From CANLBN01 sp034111645 (GTDB taxonomy: Bacteria; Pseudomonadota; Gammaproteobacteria; Pseudomonadales; Cellvibrionaceae): 64,000 nucleotides of DNA. The notes below the pieces were generated by a model, which ran no database searches, had not been told where the DNA came from, and was given only the letters and a program-made list of their open reading frames with translations. The DNA lies in NCBI GenBank assembly GCA_034111645.1, contig JAWUWW010000011.1, forward strand, positions 62,001-126,000. The letters run 5' to 3'. This document shows, one piece after another, positions 16,355 to 25,355 of this stretch. A program made the position numbers and the translations under genes. The stretch's first letter is position 1. Each line of letters opens with the position of its first letter.

Positions 16355-17836
16355 ATGAATACAAAAAAGCACTCACAATTAAGCAAACTACTAAAACATA
16401 AGTTTCGGCCACTTTATGTTTTAGGGTGTTTATTATTGTGCGTAACACCCTTTGCACTCACTAGTAGTGGTATTCCTAGCTTATTAGATCGCGTCATCAA
16501 TAGTGGATCTTTATCTATCATCTCTAGCAATGGCCCTCTTACTTATTATGAGGGCCCTTTTGGTTATACAGGTTTTGAATATGAACTTACCGAAGCCTTT
16601 GCAGATCATTTAGGTGTTGCCCTAAAAATTAGAGATCGATCTACTTTTAATGATATGTTGGTATCGATCAAAGCAAATAAAGGTCACTTTGCCGCTAACA
16701 ATCTCAGTATTACACCTGAGCGTCAGCAATCATTAAACTTTTCTGTCCCTTACATGCAAGTTAAACAGCATGTTATTTATCGTCGTGGCAGCGAACGTCC
16801 GCAGACTATCGAGGACTTACTTGATTTAGATATTGTTGTGATTGCCAATAGCTCTCATGCTGAATTTTTACGCTCATTAAAAGAGACCTTCCCCACTCTT
16901 CATTGGCGAGAGATAGACGAGGTAGAGCCGCTAGATTTACTCGAAAATATTCATAGTGGCCGCGCAGATATCACTATTGTTGATTCTACCTTTTATACAG
17001 TAAACCGAAATATTTATCCGAAGGCAAGGCGTGCTTTTGATCTACATGAAGAAAAAAATATTGCCTGGGCTTTCCCAAAATCACAAGATAATAGCTTATA
17101 TAATGCCGCCAATGAGTTTTTAGTCGAGTATCGAGACAATGGCGAGTTAAAAAAGTTAAGGGAAAAGTACTTTGCCAATAAACGTCTAGACGAAGGTGGA
17201 GCGTTGACATTTTCTAAGCATATTTATCAGCGGCTGCCTAAATGGGAGCAATATTTTAAAGAATCTGCCGCTGAATTTGACTTAGATTGGTTGTTTATTG
17301 CAGCAATTAGTTATCAAGAATCACATTGGAATGCGCGCGCGCGCTCATACACTGGAGTACGTGGTTTAATGATGCTAACGCAACAAACTGCTAAAGGTTT
17401 AGGCATCGAAAATAGACTTGACCCCGAACAAAGCATATATGGCGGGGCAAAATATTTTACACAACAAGTGAATCGCCTGCCCGATAGAATTAAAAATCCT
17501 GACCGTCTTTGGATGGCACTTGCTTCCTACAATGTGGGCTATGGTCACTTGGAAGATGCGCGCGCAATAACCGAGTCACAGGGCGGCAACCCTGATCTTT
17601 GGAGTGATGTTAAGAAACGCTTACCGCTGTTAAGCCAAAAAAAATACTACAAAAAAACCAATCATGGATATGCCCGTGGCTGGGAGCCGGTGCAATATGT
17701 AGAAAGAATTCGTAATTACCATGAAATATTAATTTGGCATAACGAATCACAACAGAGAAGATTAGCTCTTGAACTTCAAAATTCAATAGAGCCTGTTACT
17801 GTTACCGGTATATTTAATGATAAGTCTATAAACTAA
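16355..17836 (+). CDS. mltF: Membrane-bound lytic murein transglycosylase F
   Basis: Cleaves peptidoglycan glycan strands with formation of anhydromuramic acid. The 493-residue protein starts with a membrane/export segment (about 18-40), then a periplasmic-binding-protein-like SBP_bac_3 domain (about 48-285, LTYYEGPFGYTGFEYEL), then an SLT lysozyme-like domain (about 295-450) whose catalytic glutamate is in SYQESHWNARA at about residue 322, followed by GVRGLMMLT and ASYNVGYGHLEDAR. This two-domain order is diagnostic for MltF (YfhD). Next to tadA, as in many gammaproteobacteria. No lipobox cysteine is obvious at the N-terminus. Confidence 0.95.
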   Translation: MNTKKHSQLSKLLKHKFRPLYVLGCLLLCVTPFALTSSGIPSLLDRVINSGSLSIISSNGPLTYYEGPFGYTGFEYELTEAFADHLGVALKIRDRSTFNDMLVSIKANKGHFAANNLSITPERQQSLNFSVPYMQVKQHVIYRRGSERPQTIEDLLDLDIVVIANSSHAEFLRSLKETFPTLHWREIDEVEPLDLLENIHSGRADITIVDSTFYTVNRNIYPKARRAFDLHEEKNIAWAFPKSQDNSLYNAANEFLVEYRDNGELKKLREKYFANKRLDEGGALTFSKHIYQRLPKWEQYFKESAAEFDLDWLFIAAISYQESHWNARARSYTGVRGLMMLTQQTAKGLGIENRLDPEQSIYGGAKYFTQQVNRLPDRIKNPDRLWMALASYNVGYGHLEDARAITESQGGNPDLWSDVKKRLPLLSQKKYYKKTNHGYARGWEPVQYVERIRNYHEILIWHNESQQRRLALELQNSIEPVTVTGIFNDKSIN

Positions 17837-17968
17837 ATATATTAGGCTATTAACATTTAATCTCGAAAAAGTGTTACTGAAGGAATATTATCTCATATTT
17901 AATGGGTCTACTTTACTCAATAAAATACTAGCTAGAGTTTTTATTAGCTCTTCTTGAGTATTAATTTA

Positions 17969-18439
17969 CTAGCTCTTTTTTTTAATTTGCTGACGCCTTT
18001 TGGCAAAAAATGCACTCATAATTTCGCTGCACTCTGCGCTACAAATACCTGCAACAACTTCTATTTTATGATTTAAATAAGGCGCATCAAGTAAGCTTGC
18101 CTGGGACTTTACCGCACCAGCTTTTGTCTCATCTGCAGCGTATATCAAGCGCTTAATTCGACTATGTATCATTGCTCCAGCACACATAGTACAGGGCTCT
18201 AATGTGACGTAGAGGCATGACTCTAGTAAGCGATAGTTATTGGTATTTTTTGCAGCATCGCGAAGTGCTATTATTTCAGCGTGTGCAGTTGGATCACAAG
18301 AGGAGATTGGCTGATTAAAGCCCTCTCCAATAATTTTATTATCTAACACAATAATAGCACCCACAGGCACTTCACCATTTCGAGCGGCTTCTTTGGCAAG
18401 TTCAATTGCCCGACTCATCCAGTAAACATCATCAAACAT
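17969..18439 (-). CDS. tadA: tRNA-specific adenosine deaminase TadA
   Basis: Zinc enzyme converting A34 to inosine in tRNA-Arg(ACG); its substrate tRNA is encoded 10 kb away in this window. The 156-residue protein has the deaminase motifs HAEIIAL (zinc His plus catalytic Glu, about residues 53-59) and PCTMCAGA (about 83-90). Start ATG at 18439 gives the expected N-terminus DDVYWMSRAIELAKEA. It is convergent with mltF and followed by T-rich sequence that could end transcription. Confidence 0.96.
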   Translation of the reverse strand: MFDDVYWMSRAIELAKEAARNGEVPVGAIIVLDNKIIGEGFNQPISSCDPTAHAEIIALRDAAKNTNNYRLLESCLYVTLEPCTMCAGAMIHSRIKRLIYAADETKAGAVKSQASLLDAPYLNHKIEVVAGICSAECSEIMSAFFAKRRQQIKKKS

Positions 18440-18529
18440 ATTTATTGAATCTAATAAGATAGCTATAAAATAAGAGTACTATTTTCATATCAATCAATCT
18501 TGATGTTAATTTTTTCATAAAGCTAGCGA

Positions 18530-18754
18530 CTAAGACTTCTCGCCTATGTATTCAAAACGAGGACACGCTTTGCCATCAATAGTGACCTCCTCGGTAAACA
18601 TTGAATAGGGTCTTACCCACCAAGAGTAATCGCCATATAAGCATCTATAAACGACTAACAACTCTTCTGTTTCACTGTGCTTAGCACAATTAAATACTTC
18701 GTATTGTTGACCTTTATAATGTCGATAAAGACCGTTAGCTAATAATTCACTCAT
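18530..18754 (-). CDS. DUF1653 family small protein
   Basis: A 74-residue cytosolic protein matching the DUF1653 pattern: GLYRHYKGQQYEV near residue 7, an acidic ETEELLVVYRCLYGD core and WWVRPYSMFTEEV, with PRFEY near the end. The family has an SH3-like small beta fold and no established function. It lies 90 bases upstream of tadA on the same strand and probably shares a transcript. An AGGT-type ribosome site precedes the ATG. Confidence 0.88.
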   Translation of the reverse strand: MSELLANGLYRHYKGQQYEVFNCAKHSETEELLVVYRCLYGDYSWWVRPYSMFTEEVTIDGKACPRFEYIGEKS

Positions 18755-18847
18755 TTTACCTCACTATTTACCCTAAATATTATCACTACTTTATTAAATT
18801 GATTAATATCGTTATTCTAGCGACTTATTGATAGGAACCCTATAATT

Positions 18848-19168
18848 ATGCCTTTAATTTTTTACGTAACGCACGCTGGAAATATGTATGAAGCCGAAGT
18901 GGCTATTGGTGATAGTGTAATGAATGGTGCTGTTGAAAACATGATTGATGGCATACTCGGCGAGTGTGGCGGTGTAATGAGCTGTGGGACATGTCATTGT
19001 CATGTTGATGAAAAATGGCAAGACAAAACAGCTAAGCCGACTAGTGCTGAATTGGAAATGCTCAAAGCATCTCACCATTATCAAGCGAATAGCCGTCTTA
19101 GTTGCCAACTAAAAGTGACCGCAGAAATGGAAGGCTTAACGGTACACTTACCCGAATCGCAATATTAA
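18848..19168 (+). CDS. Adrenodoxin-type [2Fe-2S] ferredoxin
   Basis: Electron carrier of 106 residues with cluster ligands Cys40, Cys46, Cys49 and Cys86 in the C-x5-C-x2-C...C spacing (GECGGVMSCGTCHC and RLSCQL), the vertebrate/adrenodoxin-like type rather than the plant type. No Isc genes are nearby, so it is more likely a partner of a monooxygenase or P450-type system elsewhere than the Isc ferredoxin. Divergent from DUF1653 with 93 bases between. GGAACC is about 8 bases before the ATG. Confidence 0.93.
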   Translation: MPLIFYVTHAGNMYEAEVAIGDSVMNGAVENMIDGILGECGGVMSCGTCHCHVDEKWQDKTAKPTSAELEMLKASHHYQANSRLSCQLKVTAEMEGLTVHLPESQY

Positions 19169-19212
19169 CTTTTAAATTCACTTAATCTCTTACTAACCAC
19201 TGCCATAGTGAA

Positions 19213-22020
19213 TTAGTTTTTATCCACCCCATTTGTAGTATCAGTATCCGCATTATGGTCAGAGTCTTTATTTTCAGACGGTCCAAATTCTACACCCATT
19301 TTCTGATGGAAATAAGATAACCCCAACAGTGACAAACCCAGACCAAGAAAAGAAGCTACGCGCCATAGGCTAGATAAACCAGCGGTATCTATTAAAAATA
19401 TTTTTCCAACTACAATCATTAAAAACACCATACTGGCGCGATAAAGCTCGCTTTTCTTGTAACGAATACTAAACAATGAGCCTATAATTGCTAAAAATAA
19501 CCACACCATTGAATAGGTGTATAACTCGCCAACAATCATTGGCTGAGAAATATCTAACCCGCCCTGCCAGATATGTCGTACTTCAATTGAGATGAAAAAT
19601 AATAGACTAAATGCCGCTACTGAAGCAGTTATTCGCCGCCACTGTTTGCTGCGACCTAACCACATTGCAGCAAATGCAATGATGCAGGGGGCACCATAAG
19701 CCAGCAATAATAAATTCCAAATAATGGTCGGGCTAATCGTATCGACTACGAACAATGGATTTTTAATGACTAACAAAATCACACTATAGTTTACTAAGGC
19801 GGCCAGTAATAAGATAAATCCCGCGAGCTCATAAAACCAAGTTAATGTTTCAGCAAAGCGCGCGCGTATTTTATAAACTAAACCCGTAGCGCCCAATATT
19901 AATGTATAAAAAGCCGCCTCAAAAAAACTATATTGTTCAATAAATATTTCACCTGAATATAGCTGATAACGCGTTTCAGCAACAATGGTTAATAGCAGCA
20001 GTTGTAATCCAACAGCCTGTAACCAGCTCATTAGGTCATCGCGATTTTTTAATAAATAATCAGCGGCAATACAGCATAATAAAGAGCCTCCATATGTCCA
20101 TAAGGACCAATGCGTATCTGCAGCGTAAGTTAATATCCAAGGATTAAATGTTAAGCGAAAAATAATAATCGCTAAAATACCTTTGACTAAATAAGGCAAA
20201 ATAGGCAGGCGGAAATATCGATCAACCCACACAAGAGAGACAACTTGAAGCGCTAACATCAAGGTTAATGTCGCTTCGCGTGCCAACATAACTGCCGCTA
20301 AACTGTAAGCCAAATGACCAGTAATAATTAACACCGCATGAACCTGTGATGATAAATCAACATGTCGTTTGCGATATAAAATATTAAAATAAAATGCGCC
20401 GATTACTCCTGCTACTAACGCCCACTGCCAACTCGTTTGTGCTGCATGAGTCAATATAAAACCGACGGTTAATAATGCTAATGGCGCGATGAAGCCTAGA
20501 GAAGACCAATAATATTTTTCGTGGCTAGTTTTTATTGCAAGATATGCACTGCCGCTATACATAACGGCTAATATAAACAAAAAGAAAAAATGTCTGTTTT
20601 GTAGATTGTTGGTCCAAATATTTATTTCAAATAAGTGATCCCAAGAAAGCGCTTGTAGAAATAAACCAATAATAACCGCAACAAAACTCAGCCAAGCAAG
20701 CGGTAAAAAATTTCGATGATTAAATGACAACCAAAGCATTAGCAATGGCAACAACAAGATGATCCAACTTAAACTTAACGATAAAGAAACAGCCCAAACC
20801 GAAGTAACAAAAGCTAACAAAACAAAGAGCAACACCAAATAAATACTATTTTTATAAAAACCTTGCGCGCCAACACAATCGCCTTTAAATAATTGCCAAG
20901 TACTTAAACAATCTGATGATTCATCTTCCTTGCCGCGATTCAACAAGCGCCAATCCCATTGATAAATTGCAACAACAGCATAGGCTAGCGCTATCAAATA
21001 GAGTAGCCGCGGAATATCGGCAGTAGCTGAAGTTAGTGAAATCAACCACCAAAAACCAGCGCCAAGCAAGGTGCCAACCCAAAGCCACTGACGTGACACA
21101 TAACGAATTAACAACAGTGCAGAGATAGTTATAATAAAACTATAGATCAAAGCACCGACAACATTATTGCTACCTGTACTTACAAAAATAGGGATTAAAT
21201 AAGCGCCTAAAATACCAATAGCTGCTAATACTGGACCGTACATTAATGCTAATAACATCGTTACTAAAGATACTAATAGCAAAAGAATAAAAATCCAATT
21301 TGGGCTTAATAAATTGTAAAGATGAAGAGCCCCTAAGAATGCAGAATAAATAATTAAACTGCCGCCGCCAGCGAGTGCCGCAAAAGCGTCATACTGACCT
21401 TTAAGCTTATGTAACTTATAAGCACCAATATGCAGTAAAACGCCAAGTATAAGTGCTAGTAAGATTCTAGTTTCAGGCCCCAACAAATTATTATCTAGCG
21501 AGTATTTAACAAGAAAAATACCTGAAAACCCAATGCTCGCGCCCCCGACCCATATCAACCAATGTGAAGAGATACTTTCAAAAAGGTTCTTAAAAAATGA
21601 TGCCTCGGTATTATCTTTATTATTATTGTTATTACTAGTGATATTAGAATTTAGTGACTCGTTCCAAGCGGCTTGGTTATTTTTCGAAGCAGCTTCTGTA
21701 ATTTCTGTTGTATGATTTGGTGGAATACTTGCGTCAGGTTTCTTTAAGGGGGAAATGGAATCAGCGCTGTTATTTTCTTGTAATTCTTTGTACCAATTAA
21801 CGTCTGAATGAACAGTAGGCTGTTGGTCTTGAGTGTCTTGAGTGTCTGAAACTGGTTGACCCAATTGATGTACTTGCTCACGAAGAAAAACTATTTCTTT
21901 ATCTAACTGATCGTTTTTAGCAGCTAGCACTTTAGTTCTAAAAAATGCAACCCACCCTAAAATACCACCAACAAAAACAAATAAACTGATTAGCCCAAAA
22001 ATAATCATAAGTTCTTCCAT
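19213..22020 (-). CDS. DUF2339 polytopic membrane protein
   Basis: A very large inner-membrane protein, 935 residues, mostly alternating hydrophobic helices (I estimate more than 20 segments). The N-terminus has one membrane helix, then a charged/coiled segment (AAKNDQLDKEIVFLREQVHQ, about 33-52) and a low-complexity linker rich in Asn/Thr/Asp (about 60-140), before the membrane block that begins LIWVGGASIGFSGIFLVKYS. That entry motif and overall plan fit DUF2339. Function unknown; some relatives are linked to cell-envelope integrity. The C-terminal tail is Asp/Asn-rich and soluble. It is the last gene of a minus-strand pair with trhO. Confidence 0.9.
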   Translation of the reverse strand: MEELMIIFGLISLFVFVGGILGWVAFFRTKVLAAKNDQLDKEIVFLREQVHQLGQPVSDTQDTQDQQPTVHSDVNWYKELQENNSADSISPLKKPDASIPPNHTTEITEAASKNNQAAWNESLNSNITSNNNNNKDNTEASFFKNLFESISSHWLIWVGGASIGFSGIFLVKYSLDNNLLGPETRILLALILGVLLHIGAYKLHKLKGQYDAFAALAGGGSLIIYSAFLGALHLYNLLSPNWIFILLLLVSLVTMLLALMYGPVLAAIGILGAYLIPIFVSTGSNNVVGALIYSFIITISALLLIRYVSRQWLWVGTLLGAGFWWLISLTSATADIPRLLYLIALAYAVVAIYQWDWRLLNRGKEDESSDCLSTWQLFKGDCVGAQGFYKNSIYLVLLFVLLAFVTSVWAVSLSLSLSWIILLLPLLMLWLSFNHRNFLPLAWLSFVAVIIGLFLQALSWDHLFEINIWTNNLQNRHFFFLFILAVMYSGSAYLAIKTSHEKYYWSSLGFIAPLALLTVGFILTHAAQTSWQWALVAGVIGAFYFNILYRKRHVDLSSQVHAVLIITGHLAYSLAAVMLAREATLTLMLALQVVSLVWVDRYFRLPILPYLVKGILAIIIFRLTFNPWILTYAADTHWSLWTYGGSLLCCIAADYLLKNRDDLMSWLQAVGLQLLLLTIVAETRYQLYSGEIFIEQYSFFEAAFYTLILGATGLVYKIRARFAETLTWFYELAGFILLLAALVNYSVILLVIKNPLFVVDTISPTIIWNLLLLAYGAPCIIAFAAMWLGRSKQWRRITASVAAFSLLFFISIEVRHIWQGGLDISQPMIVGELYTYSMVWLFLAIIGSLFSIRYKKSELYRASMVFLMIVVGKIFLIDTAGLSSLWRVASFLGLGLSLLGLSYFHQKMGVEFGPSENKDSDHNADTDTTNGVDKN

Positions 22021-22060
22021 AACTTTTCTCTTATTGGCTCAAGTAAAGACTTATTAATAA

Positions 22061-23047
22061 CTAGTTATTCTTGTTGTGATCATCAAGCATGCGTTTTTCT
22101 TTTTTTATCGCTCGTGCCTCACGCAATTGTGCAGGCGATAAACCAATGTGTACTTCATGACGTTGTGTGGCTAATTCGATTTGTTTTTGGCGCTCTTTAA
22201 ATCGAACTTTTTGTTCATCTGTTTGCTTATCATAACAACGCGGACATGCCACCCCCAATAAATATTTATCAGATAATTTGTCAACCTCGGTAATTGGATG
22301 GCGACAACCGTGACATTGGTCGTAAGAGCCCTTTTGTAAATCATGATTAACGGCAACTCGATTATCAAAAACAAAACATTCGCCTTCCCAACGAGACTCT
22401 TCTTTTGGTACATCTTTTAAATATTGAAGAATACCACCTTGAAGATGGTAGACCTCATCGAAACCTTGCTCTTTTAAAAAAGCTGTTGATTTTTCGCAGC
22501 GAATTCCTCCCGTACAAAACATAGCTACTTTTTTATGTTTTTTGGGGTCTAAATTTTCAGCTACATATTGAGGGAACTCTCGGAAATTTGTGGTCAGTGG
22601 ATCTTTGGCTCCCTTGAAGGTTCCTATAGCAACCTCGTAATAATTTCTGGTGTCGACAACAAGCACATCCGGATCATCAATTAAAGCATTCCAATCCTTC
22701 GGCTTAACATAAGAGCCAACCACTTTGTTAGGGTCGATACCTTCAACACCCATGGTAACAATTTCTTTTTTTAATTTTACTTTCATTCTATAAAATGGAT
22801 GCTCTTCATAAAATGATTCTTTACAATTTATTGCTGATAATTTTGGATTGCTGCGCAAGTAGGCAAGCAACTCATCAATCGCTTCCCGACTGCCTGCAAC
22901 CGTTCCATTAACGCCCTCTTTAGCAAGTAATAATGTACCTTTAATATCATAACGATCACAAAATTCAAGCAGCGGCTGACGTAGCTGTTGATATTCAGGC
23001 AAGCTAACGAAACGATAAAGAGCAGCAACAACAATATTTTTTTTCAT
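22061..23047 (-). CDS. trhO: tRNA uridine-34 hydroxylase TrhO (rhodanese family, YceA)
   Basis: Oxygen-dependent enzyme forming 5-hydroxyuridine at the wobble position of tRNAs. The 328-residue protein starts at ATG 23047 (MKKNIVVAALYRFVSL, the conserved family start); the extra seven codons of the longer frame are not needed. An N-terminal ferredoxin-like part (LLAKEGVNGTVAGS) is followed by a rhodanese domain with active-site Cys in MFCTGGIRCEKS and a C-terminal Cys-rich knuckle (CHGCRHP...CPRCYD) typical of longer members. It lies 40 bases upstream of DUF2339. Confidence 0.94.
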   Translation of the reverse strand: MKKNIVVAALYRFVSLPEYQQLRQPLLEFCDRYDIKGTLLLAKEGVNGTVAGSREAIDELLAYLRSNPKLSAINCKESFYEEHPFYRMKVKLKKEIVTMGVEGIDPNKVVGSYVKPKDWNALIDDPDVLVVDTRNYYEVAIGTFKGAKDPLTTNFREFPQYVAENLDPKKHKKVAMFCTGGIRCEKSTAFLKEQGFDEVYHLQGGILQYLKDVPKEESRWEGECFVFDNRVAVNHDLQKGSYDQCHGCRHPITEVDKLSDKYLLGVACPRCYDKQTDEQKVRFKERQKQIELATQRHEVHIGLSPAQLREARAIKKEKRMLDDHNKNN

Positions 23048-23230
23048 AGTTAATAATTTTGGATACATTTATGATTAGCTTTTAATTAGTTAAGTGAAAC
23101 TTAAAAGAAGCTAAGACTTAAGGGATTATTCGCAAAACTGAGGCTCGTATTAATAGATAAACATATTATCGTTTTATCATCGCTACACATTCATTTAATC
23201 TACGCTCGATAGCTAACAAACCATAAAGCG

Positions 23231-23539
23231 CTATTTTCCACCCCCTAGACAAGGGGGAGATTGAGCGATATTACCTTGATTAACAGACCACTCCGACTCA
23301 TCAAAAGCACTCACAGAAAACGCATGCACTTTCTCTACCTCTGACGCAGCCGCGCTATAGATCATTTTATGACGCTGGATTCTGCTTTTATTAACAAAAT
23401 CAGCGCTCACAATAATCACCTTAAAATGACTTTCTGACCCCTTAGGAACATTATGACCATCACTTTCGTTGATGACCTCCAAAAATAGTGGAGAAAAAGC
23501 TTCTTTTAGTGTTTGCTCTATTTGCTGCTGAATTTTCAT
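23231..23539 (-). CDS. bolA: BolA-family protein
   Basis: A 102-residue BolA-fold protein, the family that binds monothiol glutaredoxins through a shared Fe-S cluster. The conserved core SESHFKVIIVSADFVNKSRIQRHKMIY contains the class II helix-turn-helix-like surface and the invariant histidine of RHKMIY; the cluster-loop histidine is in SDGHNV. The C-terminal 20 residues (SPPCLGGGK) are an extra tail. BolA rather than IbaG is favoured by the length and the HAFSV motif. It is upstream of trhO on the same strand with a 183-base gap. Confidence 0.92.
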   Translation of the reverse strand: MKIQQQIEQTLKEAFSPLFLEVINESDGHNVPKGSESHFKVIIVSADFVNKSRIQRHKMIYSAAASEVEKVHAFSVSAFDESEWSVNQGNIAQSPPCLGGGK

Positions 23540-23894
23540 AGTTCTAGGCCATAACTTAATTAGTAATATTTTACCGCATCTTTAGCACAAACTACCAAAT
23601 TTTTGCTGCCTTTAATGGTAACCGATTTAAAAACCTTGATTATGGTAAATTCAAGCCTCTCAAACCCATACTTCTGAAACAGGCAGCCCTCGAATAACCC
23701 CAGAATAAATAGTTGATTGCCTGGGCTGCAACCCAACTTGTATCTTTATCCTTCAAAATTAATATTTTAGAGAATCAAAAAATTTCACAAAGTTGACCTA
23801 CTTCGATATCATTAAAGTGTTTATAGACTACAATATTGTTATTCATATTAAAGTGACTGATACGGTTGATTTATACACTTTTTCGAGTAAGCTT
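23540..23894. other. Intergenic region, no gene recognised
   Basis: Between divergent bolA and the small charged gene. It contains GCAGCCC at 23683 and GGGCTGC at 23723, complementary 7-mers with a 33-base loop, around a moderately GC-rich segment. This could be a small structured RNA, but nothing more specific can be supported. Confidence 0.35.
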
Positions 23895-24113
23895 ATGGAT
23901 ATTATGACTAACAAAATCTTTATTAATCGCCGTAAGGGCGACGAGCGGCGCGAAGATGACGACCCATGTAAAGACCTTGAAGTCGATCTTTATCACCGTA
24001 AACGCCGAAAAAAAGTCGAGCGTCGAGAAGATAGATCTCTCGACGAAGACTATTATGCATTTGAGTCAAATGAAATAATTAATGATACGAAACTCGATAA
24101 GTACAAGCACTAA
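23895..24113 (+). CDS. Small highly charged hypothetical protein
   Basis: A 72-residue protein, or 69 from the second ATG at 23904, made almost entirely of Arg, Lys, Asp and Glu. It contains an imperfect internal duplication: RRKGDERREDDD and RRKKVERREDRS. I do not recognise a family. A longer open frame begins with TTG at 23793, but its added N-terminus looks non-coding. Upstream GAGTAA could serve as a weak ribosome site. The dusC gene begins 84 bases downstream on the same strand. Likely an RNA- or nucleoid-binding or disordered protein, but that is inference. Confidence 0.55.
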   Translation: MDIMTNKIFINRRKGDERREDDDPCKDLEVDLYHRKRRKKVERREDRSLDEDYYAFESNEIINDTKLDKYKH

Positions 24114-24197
24114 AAATCAAAAACCTCTATTGTGTACATTACTCACGCAAGCTAACTGTCTTTTAAATATCATTCTATATAGGCCTTCAAACTTGCT

Positions 24198-25355
24198 ATG
24201 AGGATATTACTAGCACCGATGGAAGGCGTCGTCGATTCTGTTATGCGCGATTTATTGTGCTCAATTGGCGGTATCGATGTCTGTGTGACAGAGTTTATTC
24301 GTATTAATGACCATCTGCTCCCTGATAAAGTCTTTTATAAACGCTGTCCAGAACTTCATAATAACAGCTTAACCAAAAGCTCTAATACCCCCGTTAGAGT
24401 TCAACTGCTTGGTGGTAAACCCCAAGCTATTGCCGAAAATGCCGCCAGTGTCGCAAACCTCGGAGCTAGTGCAATTGATCTTAATTTTGGCTGCCCTGCA
24501 AAAACTGTTAACAATAGTGACGGCGGAGCTTGCCTGCTGAAGGAGCCCAAGCGTGTCTATAGCATTATTGCTGCCACTCGGGCTGCAGTGCCAAAACATA
24601 TCCCTGTTACGGCTAAAATACGCCTTGGTTTTGATGATAGAAGTCTATATCTTGATAACGCTTTAGCCGCATACGAAGCTGGCGCTAACGAGCTTACAGT
24701 TCATGCACGCTCTAAGGCTGATGGCTATAAGCCACCCGCATACTGGGATTACATAGCCGATATCACACAAGCTATACCAATTACTGTTAATGCTAACGGT
24801 GACATTTGGAGCTTAGAGGATTTAAAGCGCTGCCGTGAAGTGACCGGTTGCACTGACTTTATGCTGGGCAGGGGCTTACTTTCATGCCCTGACTTAGCAC
24901 TGCAGATTAAAGCCTGGCATCAAGGTGAAAAGTCTCAACATAATTTACTAAAGCCGTCAGCCTTGGAGCTTGACCAAACATTACCAGATCAAACTTTTTC
25001 TGAACAATCCTTTTCAGACCATACTCAGTCAGATAATAGAGTATTATCTGAAAAGTTGTCATGCGAAAAGATGACTCATAACATGGCAGAATATCAAGTA
25101 ATGACTTGGGCAGAGTTATGCCCTTTATTACTTAAATTTTTTAATATTAGCGTCACTGCTTATCCATCTAAGCATATGGGTAATCGCCTTAAGCAGTGGC
25201 TATTTTATCTCTCTAGACAATACCCAGAAGCAGTGACCTTATTTGAAGGCGTAAAACGCTTAAAAGACCAGCAGGCCATCACTCAAGCATTGCTCGCAAG
25301 CATGCACCGGTCTCAAACAGTGTCTGATGGTAATGGTATTTTATCGTTAGCTTGA
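24198..25355 (+). CDS. dusC: tRNA-dihydrouridine(16) synthase DusC, with an insertion
   Basis: FMN enzyme reducing U16 of tRNA. It begins directly with the family motif LLAPMEGVVDSVMRDLL. The active-site cysteine is in NFGCPAKTVN near residue 98, followed by NANGDIW and a C-terminal recognition region ending in YPEAVTLFEGVKRL. At 385 residues it is about 70 longer than usual DusC. The surplus is a low-complexity insertion at about residues 245-300 with DQT/SEQ/SDH/SDN-like repeats between the barrel and the helical domain. Its last 43 bases overlap the convergent protease gene. Confidence 0.92.
   Translation: MRILLAPMEGVVDSVMRDLLCSIGGIDVCVTEFIRINDHLLPDKVFYKRCPELHNNSLTKSSNTPVRVQLLGGKPQAIAENAASVANLGASAIDLNFGCPAKTVNNSDGGACLLKEPKRVYSIIAATRAAVPKHIPVTAKIRLGFDDRSLYLDNALAAYEAGANELTVHARSKADGYKPPAYWDYIADITQAIPITVNANGDIWSLEDLKRCREVTGCTDFMLGRGLLSCPDLALQIKAWHQGEKSQHNLLKPSALELDQTLPDQTFSEQSFSDHTQSDNRVLSEKLSCEKMTHNMAEYQVMTWAELCPLLLKFFNISVTAYPSKHMGNRLKQWLFYLSRQYPEAVTLFEGVKRLKDQQAITQALLASMHRSQTVSDGNGILSLA

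Noticed and set aside
23683..23729. Structured RNA suggested by GCAGCCC/GGGCTGC
   Set aside because: Only seven pairs around a 33-base loop, without a promoter or terminator; too weak to call an RNA gene.
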